From the NCBI GenBank assembly GCA_030248215.1, contig JASANG010000424.1:186001-250000 (forward strand): a stretch of DNA of 64,000 bases, given 5' to 3'. The notes under the pieces were generated by a model. The model worked only from the letters and a program-made list of their open reading frames with translations. It was not told where the DNA came from and did no database searches. Position 1 is the first letter of the stretch. Every line of letters starts with the position of its first letter. The DNA is from Enoplolaimus lenunculus (Eukaryota; Nematoda; Enoplea; Enoplida; Thoracostomopsidae). Shown in pieces: positions 37,290 through 48,400 of this stretch. Both the position numbers and the translations under genes were made by a program.

Positions 37290-37562
37290 AGCCTAAAGCT
37301 TACTTAACCCTAAGCGTATAACAATGATCATTTTCCTAAGCCTAAGCCAAAGCCAAACAAAAACCTTAGTCCAAAGCTTACGCTTACTCTTTTCTTGTCC
37401 CACAGAAAAACGTTCCGCCCCTGATCTTTAGACCCTAAGCGTATAAGAATGATCATTTTCCTAAGCCAAAGCCAAACAAAAAACTTAGTCCAAAGCTTTT
37501 ACGCTTACTCTTTTCTTGTCCCACAGAAAAACGTTCCGCCCCCGATCTTTAATACATGGGCC
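37290..37562 (+). mobile_element. Family A element, right half tandemly duplicated
   Basis: Two direct copies of about 130 bp (each from CCCTAAGCGTATAA to CGTTCCGCCCC) end in ACATGGGCC. The left end is not clear, so this is a rearranged copy. Confidence 0.6.
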
Positions 37563-37974
37563 AAAGTTATCAGCACTCTTGACAAAGAGTTTCTGTCTCA
37601 TGTTCATGAGAACATTTGAAACGACGATTCATACGTGTAATAATTGTTAAACACTGTGTATTGTACACTATTTCTCATATAAAAAATTTCACGACTGATT
37701 CGGTCGAAAGAACACATCCGGAATGTGGGCGTCGACTATTCTGGCACATGTGAGGCCTTCCGTTTTGTTCCTTATGACATTTGTAAAACTGGGGTCAAAG
37801 GTCCTGGTTTCTATGACCACCAAAATTTATGGACCATATTTTCATGGTTAAGCAGTAGTATACATGTTCATGGTTGCTGAGAACAATAGCTCGGCGTGTG
37901 TTATATCTGTGACCCCCCAGTGGGATTAAGCTAACGTAATACAATGATGTGTTTTTGAGACTGTTCTTTAGTCT

Positions 37975-38640
37975 CTTATTGCTTCGTTGTGTTTCTTTGT
38001 TTTTTGTTTCTCTCTGTCTGTTTGGTTTTGTTTTTTTATAATTTTGTTCTGTTGTTTTTCTGTGTTTTTTATCTGTTTCAGTTTTTTTCTATCTTTTCAT
38101 GTCTGTTTCTGTCTCGTATTCGCTGGCGGTCGATATGTCACCGTTTCTGTACTTTTTTTTACTTCTCTCATCGTTCGTTTGCTTTTCACTGTTGTTGTTT
38201 GTCTTTTTTCTCTCGTACTCTACTTTGTGTTTCTCTTTTATATTTTTTCTTTTTCACTCAATCTATTTTCTTTTTCTCTTCTATCTTTGTCGTAGTTTCT
38301 AACTCTACGATTATCTTTCTCTGTTTTTTCTATGGGCTTTCTTCGGTTTCCTCTACCTCTATTTTCCTATCTCTTTCTTTCTCTTGTTCTCTCTTTTTAT
38401 GCCTATCTTTTTCTCTATTTCTGTATCTTTTTTGACTTTTCATCTGTTTCCTTTGTCTTCATTTTTATCTCATTCTGTCTCTTTCTTTCTGACTTTTTTC
38501 TCTTTCTGTCTCCCTTTTTGTTTCTTTCTGTCTATTTCTGACTCTCTTGTTCTTTCTCTGTTTCCTCTCTCTTTTTCTCCCTTACTGCCTCTTTTTTTCT
38601 TTCTGTCTCCCTGTTTTCTGTTCCTGCGTTTCGCTTTTAG
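37975..38640. repeat. Long T/C-rich tract
   Basis: About 660 bp of almost pure pyrimidine on the plus strand, rich in TTTCT, CTCTTTC and CTGTC. The open frames across it encode only Phe/Leu/Ser and are composition artefacts. Such a tract can form triplex or act as a strong polypyrimidine region in RNA. Confidence 0.85.
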
Positions 38641-39412
38641 ACACTACGTATGTTTGTGTGTGTGTGTCTAAATTCATCGTTGTTATGTCTATGGCTTGTT
38701 TTATCTTGAATACACCATATATGTGTGTCTAGTGTCAGTCCAACCCAAAACCCAAATTGGTTGCGATCTATCTGGTTGTCTATGTTTTCGATGGGTTTTT
38801 TTGTTCAGCCTTAATTTTCGGCGAGTTTTGGACTAAAATTGACGGAAACCCATTCTTCCGCCTTTTTAGGGTCACTGCATTTTTAAACGTTACTCTGGTT
38901 CCTAAGCCGCTTGTAAAAGTCAAAACAGCGATACGTACAAATATTTAGCTTTGCTATTGACCAGCGGGCGGCTTAGGGGCTCATTCGCACTGATATTTCT
39001 AGGCACCAAAGAAAAGTATTAGCCCCGCTTGTAAGTCATGTGAAATCCGTGTATGCCATACACCGGGGTGAGTTGATTTGACCTCAGGCCATCGGATTTT
39101 TTGTTGATGGTATTCGTAATTTGTGAAATGTAATTTTGTCAGGTAGCGTACTGGAAATTTTGATTTTTGCGCACGGTACTGTGTCACTTTTATTGATTAC
39201 TTCTTATGATTGCTTAGCTAAAAGTTTAGGCTCACGTTTAGGCTCAGGTCTTTAGGCTTCATGTTTAGGCTTAGGTCTTTAGGCTCAAGCGGTATTTCTT
39301 GCGCTTATGCTGTAGTATCGTAAATAATTTATATCGAACTACGTAACCTGCACCTATTCGCATTAATAAACGGAAAAAAATCTCACAAATTTCATCATTT
39401 AGTGTAAAAACT

Positions 39413-39691
39413 AAAGCCCTATTCACACGTGCAAGCTTTTTCTGCAAGAACTTGCAGCTTCATATTGCACGCAGAACTTGCAGTTTTTCATCAGCCAATG
39501 AGAAGGCGGCTGAAATAAATTCAGTGAACTTCCGTAGTTATTCACAGATGTGCACTAAATGTCTAGCTATGATTTTTAATGAACCATTTGCAGATGCAAG
39601 TTTTTCGAACGGGATTTTGGACAAATCATGTCAGTGCAAGTTGCAGCTGCAAGTTCTCACAGCAAAAGCTTGCACGTGTGAATAGGGCTTA
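39413..39691. mobile_element. MITE with AAGCCCTATTCACACGTGCA ends
   Basis: The left arm AAGCCCTATTCACACGTGCA (continuing AGCTTTT) is matched by the reverse complement at 39660-39690, about 30 bp per arm. Inner sub-terminal repeats GCAAGTT/AACTTGC also pair. Seen once in this window. Confidence 0.7.
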
Positions 39692-41854
39692 ATCAAAATT
39701 TAAAAGTTTTGATATCTTTTTAGAAATATATACCTAGCGACGTGTAAAATCTACTGTTGCAAAACCAGAGTCACCGAGTAAATTCCAGCGAGTTAACTAA
39801 TCAACTAGTCATTCGTGGATATTGTTGAGTTGAAACAGCAGTAAACATTAACTCTACTCTGAGTTGAATTAATTCCAGGTGAGTTGATTAATTACTCCAA
39901 TATGAGTTCAATCAATTCAGAATTCAGAGTTCTGAAAGAACTAACTCTAACTCAGCGATTCAATTCATTCTGGATTAAAATCAAATCACTGGTGTTTACA
40001 ATGCACCAAGGAACGCTTTTGGCTTGCAAACCAGGTTTATAGGGAAACCAATTTTCTCACTAAATTATTTTTCTCAAAACTTTCAAATCACAAATAAAAT
40101 GAAAAACTTTCTGCCAAATATTTTAATTAAAAACAGACGAAAAAAGTGATTTACGATATGGAAATGTTTTTTTCACATAAGAAAATATGTGAGCAGCGAA
40201 AAGTTTTAGTTTAAGCACAATCTTTTACACTTTCGTGATCTTCTACACTGTAAATTTCAGTGAGAGTTGATTTTAACTCGGAATGAGTTGAATCACTCAG
40301 TCTAAATTAGAACTATCAGAACTCATAATTGTGAGTTAATTCAACTCATTCTGTTTAGTGAATGTTTACTGTTGTTAACTCAGAAAAAACTGACTTCGCG
40401 TCTTAGTTGATTAATTGACTCATTAGAATTTACACTTTAGGCACTTTCACAAACTAAGAATATTCTAGAAATTTTCACATATATATTTTTCTAAACTTGT
40501 AATTTTTTAAATTATTCGATTTTTTATTTTGAACCAAAAAATATTCCTCAAGATTTTCAAAACGTTATATACACTAGTTTAATTGAGTTGGTTTTATCTG
40601 AAAATGAGTTGAATACACTCAGAGGTCGGAGCTCTGAATTACGTCTTTCACAACTCACATTTGTGAATTGATTGAACCCATTCTGAGTTTGATAATCAAC
40701 TAACCCATAATTAAATCAGCTCAGAGTGTGTTATTGTTTACTGTTATTAACTCTGAAATAACCAGAAATTACTGATTCTCCCTCGGCGTTGATTAATCAA
40801 CTCATCAAAATTTACAGTGAACCATTCGACGTAGATGGACGCTCTGTCACGCTTTAACATATAGGCGTTTTTATATATTTATCACACACGAATATAAAGA
40901 AATTGTTTTCAAAAGGATTTAAACTTTTCTATACTGTAAAATTCTAGTCAATTGATTTTAAACTCAAAATGAGTTGAATCACTGAGTCTAAGTTACGTCT
41001 GTCAGAACTTAGAATTCTGAATTGATTGAACTCAGTTTGAGTTAATTGATCAACTCACACAAAATTTAATCAGCTCGAATGAGTTAATGTTTATAACTCA
41101 GATATAACCAGAAATGACTAATTGATTACATGATTATAGCCGGGCTTACTAGGGTGTTTTAATTTTCTAACGAAATAGAACAAACGAAAACTAACTAGTT
41201 TTTGTTCTACCCGCACTGTAAATTTCAGTGAGTTGATTTTTACTCTGAATGGGTTATATCACTCAATTTGAGGTAGGACTATCAGAACTAAGTATTCTGA
41301 TTTAATTCAACTCATTCAGCGTAACTTAATCAACTCGGCCAAAATCAACTCAACTCAGAGTGAGAATCAACTCAACTCAGATTGAGTTAATGTTTACAAA
41401 TATTAATTCACAAATAACTAACTCGCCAGTTGAGTTGATTAATTAACTCATTGGAATTTACAGTACATGTACCATATCTTCTGCTTTACATACACTTACG
41501 CTTTTATGCCTGATTTGTGTGATAAATTTTGTATAGACAGTGCTGTGGTGAAGGTTACTGCTCAAGCCCCCGAAGTCCAATTATTCTATTTTTGCAAAAT
41601 GTGCAAACAATTTTTTAAAGAAACATAGTCATAACACTATATAAGAGCTTAACCCCCGAGCGTTTTGGACCAATTAAACTTTTTTCAGCCAAAGATAACC
41701 ACATTATATGCTGCCCCATATCAGTTATATTGGAAAGAACTTTTTACGCGACCCATGTTGAGGGCTTGCTTTGTAGGAGGCAGAGGTTCTCGAAGATTTA
41801 AAGACTGGCAAGGTTAGATTTCGGCCAGGCTTAGGTTAAGGGTTATGCTTAGGC

Positions 41855-41927
<73 letters not shown>
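41855..41927. repeat. TA dinucleotide microsatellite
   Basis: Uninterrupted TA for most of its 70 bp, directly following a TTAGGCTTAGGTTAAGGG fragment. Confidence 0.95.
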
Positions 41928-41931
<4 letters not shown>

Positions 41932-43441
41932 CTTAGTTTTTGAGCGTTTGTTTTATTAATGTTTTTCAAATGTGACTCAAATTTTTGTTTTGTACCGTTT
42001 ATCTGCCGGTTATCAAACATTCAAGCTTCCCGGAAATTATTATAAATAATGCATTTTTGGTACAGACGAATTTTTGTTTACAATTAAACTCGACCCGCTC
42101 CGCTCTACTCGATAGCAGCTGCCGTTTAGTACACTTCAAAACTAAATTTGCCTGCGGCGCTATTTAATTTGCACCAATTCAGATTAACAGTAATTTAGGG
42201 CCGGAACTATCTAGAATAGTGCTGCACCGGTTGACGGGTTCAGTACCCACAGAGTGCGTATATTGTAAATTCCAATGAGTTGATTAATCAACTCAGAGAG
42301 AGACTTGGTTATTTCTGGCTATTTCTGAGTTAATAACAGTAAACATTAACTCAGTGTGAGCTGATTTATCTCTTCGTTAGTTAATTTATTAATTCGGAAT
42401 GAGTTCAATCAATTCTGAATTCTGAGTTCTGAAAAATCTAATTCACAACTCAGTCCTCTAAAGTGGTTTCAACTCATTCTGAGTTAAAATCAACGAACTG
42501 AAATAATAAATCAGCTCAGTGTGAGTTAATTTTCACTGATTTTTTATTCAAAAACAGGCAAAAATATCCAATACTTCCTCTGAGTTGATTAATCAACTCA
42601 TCGTAATTTATAGTGTAGCTGGAGGTTTGAGGACTATAAGCCCTGTCAACGACCTATTGAAATTTCCTGCCAAAATCGTATAATGCTAAAATTTATGTGT
42701 AACTTCGCCCCTGCTTCGGTCGTTTGGTTGTTTTGAAAGTACCGTACCTGTAAAATCATTGGTTAAAAATTCACTAAGTTTGTTTTGTGTTAAATTTCTT
42801 ATTTGCTTAAGTTATATACTATAATTCAAACAGTGGGCGTCGTTTATGAATCCACATCTGTCCTCAGTGGAGCCACGCAAACCTAAAATTTTGCTTTTAG
42901 TACAAAGAATGCGCCTGGTTTTGAGCTCGCTTCGTTCGCCAAGTTTTTCTTTCATTGTAATCGTTAAAATTCTACTGAATTCTGACGTATTTCCACAAAC
43001 TGCTCACTCCAACCTAAGATTTTCACTGTAATAAGATCCACTGTTACTTTTAGGGCTGTAACAGTAGATTAAGCGTATTCCTAAACCTAAGTCGAAGCCT
43101 AAGCGTTGCAAAAGCGTATCCCTAAGCCTAGGCCTAAGTCTAAGCTTAAGCCAATAAATGTGAGTCTAGAATGTAAGCCTACTCTTTTACAGTACACAAG
43201 AAACCGGAACGGTCCGAAAAGTAACATGGACCATTCAAAGCATCAGTCTTGCTTCTCGCTCGCTTCGCTCGCAAAGATTACTTCAAGCCTGCAACGAGTA
43301 CTCTTCGGGGGTTGTGGCTGATGGATAAACCCATTTATAAATGTATGCTCGTGTTTCAGATTGGGTTTACTTGGCCAGAAAAAAACCAGATAAATTCAAC
43401 GATAACTTTTGGTGGGTGCGGAAATTCCACCCAATTCAGCC

Positions 43442-43652
43442 GCGGACTTTCCACCGACAAATCCTGAATTCGATCCAAAGCAGAGATCAAATTGTACTTT
43501 TGATGCGATAGCCAGGCTTTCGACGAAACGGTTTTTCAACACATCTTCTATTGCCCCTCGACACCTACATCATGCACTGACCGCTAACATGGCAAATCCA
43601 TATTCATCGGGTCAATTCAAAAGTTATACGTACCACGGATTTCAGACGAGTT
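43442..43652 (+). CDS. Isolated candidate coding exon, family unknown
   Basis: An open frame follows a ccaattcag acceptor and ends at TTTAAA|gtataa. It encodes about 70 residues with ordinary protein composition (NPEFDPKQRSNCTFDAIARL... and ...SYTYHGFQTSFK). It lies about 1.8 kb upstream of the first recognised SETD9 exon on the same strand and could be part of its missing N-terminus, but the phases do not match directly and I see no convincing similarity. It may be chance. Confidence 0.25.
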
Positions 43653-43851
43653 TTAAAGTATAATAAAATGCTAATTAATAATGCTTGCTTTGAAATAATT
43701 AACGTTGACCGTATGGCAAGATCACGTCAGATTCAATGAACTCTTGCTATTATTTTATCGATTTGAAAAATATCTGCTTAATCACAAAAAACTTTAGTTC
43801 GTTTAGAAAATTTCGTTCAAAAAGATTTATGCGCTACTCACATTTCCAACT

Positions 43852-44467
43852 GAACGCAACAAAGCCGAAGATTTGAACTCAACGGTACGAAGTTGAATTT
43901 CCAACTGAACGCAACAAAGCCAACGTTTTGAACTCAACGCAGCGAAGGTGAATTTTCAAATGAACGCAACAAAACCAAAGTTTTGAACTCAACACAACGA
44001 AGTTGAATTTCCAAATGAACGCAAGAAAGCCGAATTTTTGAACTCAACGCAACGAAGTTGAATTTCCAACTGAATGCAACAAAGCCGAATTTTTGAACTC
44101 AACGCAACGAAGTTGAATTTCCAACTGAACGCAACAAAGCCAAAGTTTTGAACTCAACGCAACGAAATTGAATTTCCAACTGAACGCAACAAAACCAAAG
44201 TTTTGAACTCAACACAACGAAGTTGAATTTCCAAATGAACGCAAGAAAGCCAAATTTTTGAACTCAACGCAACGAAGTTGAATTTCCAACTGAATGCAAC
44301 AAAGCCGAATTTTTGAACTCAACGCAACGAAGTTGAATTTCCAACTGAACGCAACAAAGCCAAAGTTTTGAACTCAACGCAACGAAGTTGAATTTCCAAA
44401 TGAACGCAACAAAACCAAAGGTTTGAACTCAACGCAACGAAGTTGAATTTCCAACTGAACGCAACAA
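43852..44467. repeat. 55-bp minisatellite
   Basis: About 11 copies of a 55-bp unit: TTGAATTTCCAACTGAACGC, AACAAAGCCAAAGTTTTGAA, CTCAACGCAACGAAG. Units differ by single substitutions (ACTGAACG/AAATGAACG; GCC/ACC), some variants recurring in the same order, which suggests duplication of multi-unit blocks. Confidence 0.92.
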
Positions 44468-44479
44468 GAAATTGCGCAT

Positions 44480-44770
44480 AAACCAGCACAATCTGCTCGG
44501 CTTTATTTGAATTTGTCTTTTGTTTCAAAGAGGCATTCGTGTAGGTTTTAAGACAGTAGCGACAGCGTTGAATGGAGGTCGGCGATGAAGTTATTAGACG
44601 GACCCCTCCTGCTGCGCCAAGATCGCGAAAAGCATCGGAACCACAATCGTACGTATCGATGTCAAGGAGACATTCAGAAGCTGCCCGAGGGTAAGCAGTG
44701 CAGTCAGGGTCGTATCCCTCCGTGGGTGGGAGACGGTTGCCGAAGCATTGGTCAAAATGTGACATTCGTA
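44480..44770. other. Non-repetitive stretch open in three frames; coding status unresolved
   Basis: Between a 55-bp minisatellite and a family D element lies 290 bp of GC-richer unique sequence. On the minus strand a Cys-rich frame (GNRLPPTEGYDPDCTAYP... and QRCRYCLKTYTNASL) is open. On the plus strand an Arg/Asn-rich frame runs from an acceptor-like ttttaag (44551) to a CGAGG|gtaagc donor near 44691. The 3' part (gggtaagcag...gtgggtgggagac) also faintly recalls 5S rRNA-type sequence. I do not recognise either protein. Confidence 0.25.
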
Positions 44771-44880
44771 TGAGTAATTAGCAATTGCCGAGCGGTTTAA
44801 GCCCATCAGTGATTTCTTTAAAAATGAACGCGTCAACTGACTCTTTTCAGTGGTTTTAACGTATTTATGATAATTAGTAC

Positions 44881-45279
44881 TGCAGTGACCCGAATAAGGA
44901 GGGGACTGATATTTATTTGGTCTGTCCAGATGTTAGTTTCCTATAATTATTCGGTTACGTACAGTTATTTATCTTTAACCAGCCCTCGACCGCCCATCGT
45001 TACTTATATATCTGGTATCGCAACTATCAGTTGAATTAAGCTATACTTAGGAATGTACTTTTAAAACTTAAGTATGCTTTAAGCTTTTGAACTCAAGTTT
45101 ATTTGGTCCTGGAATCATTTATGCAATAAAATTAAGTATAATTGACATTTATGGACTCTAATTAAAGTTTATCGACTCTATTCGCTTACGGACTCTTAGC
45201 GCGGATGCGGACTGTTTACTGATTGGGACTCAAAATGGGGGCTGCCATCTTATTACCCCCTCTTATTCGGCTCTACAGT
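44881..45279. mobile_element. Family D element
   Basis: About 400 bp from TA|CTGCAGTGACCCGAATAAGG to CTCTACAG|TA. A truncated family A fragment (about 45310-45385) follows, ending about 60 bp before the first recognised SETD9 exon. Confidence 0.75.
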
Positions 45280-45445
45280 AGTGTATAATTTGGCCCATTT
45301 GTTTAGATCCGGAGCGGGGCGTTTTTGCGCGGAATGCAATAGAGAGTAAAGCTTAACCTTTAGATTAATTTTTTGCTTAATTTTCCGAAGGACGTCGCTA
45401 ATGAGGGCCATAACTCGAGAGTAAAAGTTTTGTTTTGTTTTTCAG

Positions 45446-48400
45446 ATGTGTTCGTGTCACTGCCACAAACATTGTTCAACAGCGACAAATAGTGAAAGTT
45501 TTAGATCATCAAGAAGTTCTTTCACAGCTCAATGCTATCTGTGCTCATTTAGACAATACGCTTAGTCAAGAGTAGGTACCTTCATTTGTTTATGCATTTA
45601 TTTATTTAAACTTTTATCTATTTATTTGTTTAAATTTTTATTCATTTATTTGTTTAAACTTTTATTCATTTATTTATTTTAATTGTTTATTCATTTATTT
45701 GTTTAAATTTTTTATTTATTTGTTTGTTTAAATTTTTATTCTGGTTAGTCATTTTTTGTTTATGTCGACCTGAACGCTGACAACTGGGCCCTCCCGGCCC
45801 GACCCCAATGCAAATAATTATACGTGGCTCCGGTTCCGGTATAATTTATGCCGGAGGTTTCAGCAACTTCCGTAGTGAAAATTTTTACAGTTTTAAATAA
45901 AGTACTATTCAATGCATTGGGCTGTAGTCTTTGGTACAATTTTTACGAACAAATTGTCGGGATTTTTAAATATTAACCTAAAACCAAAATTGTTAACAAC
46001 GCTTTATATACAGATATTTGCTAAAATTAACAAATTAAACATTGTTTAAACTACCCTTAATTTTGCGTCACGTCTGGCTTCACTTCCGGCTACAGCAAGT
46101 TTTATTGACCTCCGGTTCCGGTTCCGATACTTTTCATCTCCGGTTCCACCCTGGTACGTAAATGTTAGCTTGCATATTTCGGACGATAATTTGCATATCA
46201 CAATTATGTAAGGCGTTGTTTTTTGCAGAAAATATCAACGTCTCGTTTCACTGCCGGTCTTTGAAAAGACTCAATCAAGTTTCTTGGAGCGATTCGGATT
46301 CAACGTTGCTCGTATTGCGTTTGGACGCATTGGTGTCAAAGTTAGCGCTGGACGTGTGCCAGAACATCATATAGTCGGCATTTATCCTGGTATAAATATA
46401 CTTATAACCAGACTGTAACCGGATATTCGTTTTCGTTTTATGTTATAAAAATATTTGGAGTAACATTTTTATTTTTACTATCCGTTTGCAACCTGGTTGC
46501 AAAGTTGGGCTCATGTAGGGAAAGATCAGGGTCGGAATGTTTTTCGGTGGGACTGCAATAATGTAAGCTTAAGCTTTAGACTCATTTTTGGCTTGGCTTA
46601 GGCTTAGGCTAGGCTCAGGCTTACACTTTGGTATAGGCTTATTCTTACGTTTAGGCTTAGTCTTAGGCTTAGGTATAGGCTCATTCTTACGTTTAGGCTT
46701 AGTCTTAGGCTCAGGTATGGGCTCATTTTTACGTTTAGGCTTAGTCTTAGGCTTAGGTATAGGCTCATTCTTACGTTTAGGCTTAGTCTTAGGCTTAGGT
46801 ATATGCTCATTCTTACGTTTAGGCTTAGCCTTAGGCTTAGGTATAGGCTCATTCTTACGTTTAGGCTTAGTCTTAGGCTTAGGTATAGGCTCATTCTTAC
46901 GTTTAGGCTTAGTCTTAGGCTTAGGTATAGGCTCATTCTTACGTTTAGGCTTAGTCTTAGGCTTAGGTATAGGCTCATTCTTACGTTTAGGCTTAGTCTT
47001 AGGCTTAGGTGTAGGCTCATTGTTACGTTTAGGCTTAGTCTAAGGCTTAGGCATAGGCTCATTCTTGCGTTTTGGCTTAGTCTTACGCTTAGGTATAGGC
47101 TCATTCTTACGTTTAGGCTTAGTCTTAGGCTTAGGTATAGGCTCATTCTTTACGTTTAGGCTTAGTCTTAGGCTTAGGTATAGGCTCATTCTTACGTTTA
47201 GGCTTAGTCTTAGGCTTAGGTATAGGCTCATTCTTATATTTAGGCTTAGTCTCAGGCTAAGGTATAGGCTCATTCTTACGCTTAGGTTTAGTCCTAGGCT
47301 TAGGTATAGGCTCATTCTTACGCTTAGGTTTAGTCTTAGGCTTAGTTATAGGTTCATTCTTACGCTTAGGCTTAGGCTTAGAAATATGCTTATAAAACTG
47401 TTCCGCCCCTGTTTATATATACATTTACCCAAAGTTGGAACATTGTTTTTTTGTTTAAAATTAACTAAGCATAAAAGTCTTAATAGCTAAAGCAATATTT
47501 TACACTGGGCTGAATACTTCAAGTTGAAAATCATGATGCTATTTCGCGTAAAATTCACATGCCATAAACGGATGAAAATTTTTCAGCAAAGAACGAAATT
47601 TATGTAGGGAGATTTAAGACCCATAGTCACATTGTGGCGAGAAAATCCAGTAGCTGGAGCGCATACCATGTAAAACTTGATGTATTACAGGAGTAATTAA
47701 TCTTTTATTGCACTATACTTGCAGAAGTATACGGTTACTTGGTATATTACAGGAGTCAATTAGTGTATTCAATAATCAGCGCTTTGCAAAGAGTTCTTTT
47801 GCATTACAGGAGTGACTTTGTAAAGCTCTTGTACATTTCTAACCAGGTTTAAGGTTAAGGCTTAGGCTGATATAAAGGTTTTAGACGATGGTTCAATGGT
47901 TTTACAGGTGTTATATATTGCAGGAGTGTTGTATCAACCAGGAGAACCAATTTTACTACATAGTATTGCAAATTCATACGTGTTTCGCCAATGCACGTAT
48001 AGAACAGGGCCGTAACAGTAGTACATGCATATTCCTAAGCTTAACTTATGCGTAAGATAAGCCCATGTATAAGCCTAACGCTAAGGAAATCACTAGTCTA
48101 AAGCTTAATCGTACTCTATTACTGTCCCGAGAGAAAACTGTTCGCTCCTTATTTACATATGGGCCTGTTTCGATGCATTGACCGGTTAAAGGAGTGCTTG
48201 TTTACAGGGCAGTATTGAGCAATCGGCGTACAGTAAGAGTGCTTTTTGCATTAATACAGGAGTAACAGGATTATGGTAAAAGTTATTACAGGAGTCGTGT
48301 ATCGACCAGGAGAGCCAATCTTCCTTCGTAGTATTGCAAATTCGTACGTGTTTCGATGTAGCGACGGCATTATGCTTGATGGGAATAATCGTTCATTATC

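Larger units (their letters stand above)
33349..45445. repeat. 12-kb gene-poor block
   Basis: Apart from the candidates at 43442 and 44480 I see no exon. Contents: family C at 33605-33823, 35205-35466, 36826-37053, about 39772-40004, 40246-40440, 40565-40818, 40933-41140, 41214-41464 and 42262-42616; family B at about 34745-34905 and 43037-43231; a duplicated family A at about 37290-37562; a pyrimidine tract 37975-38640; a hairpin MITE 39413-39691; a TA array 41855-41927; a 55-bp minisatellite; and family D 44881-45279. Confidence 0.65.

Noticed and set aside
37987-38732. Open frames encoding almost only Phe, Leu and Ser
   Set aside because: They follow from the pyrimidine tract composition; no protein features.
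44640-44760. 5S rRNA gene
   Set aside because: Only short scattered matches (AAGCAG, GGGTCG, GGGAGACGG) with wrong spacing.
46588-47490. Long open frames on both strands encoding leucine-rich repeats
   Set aside because: They arise because the 42-bp repeat unit is a multiple of three; they have no start context, splice signals or non-repeat sequence.
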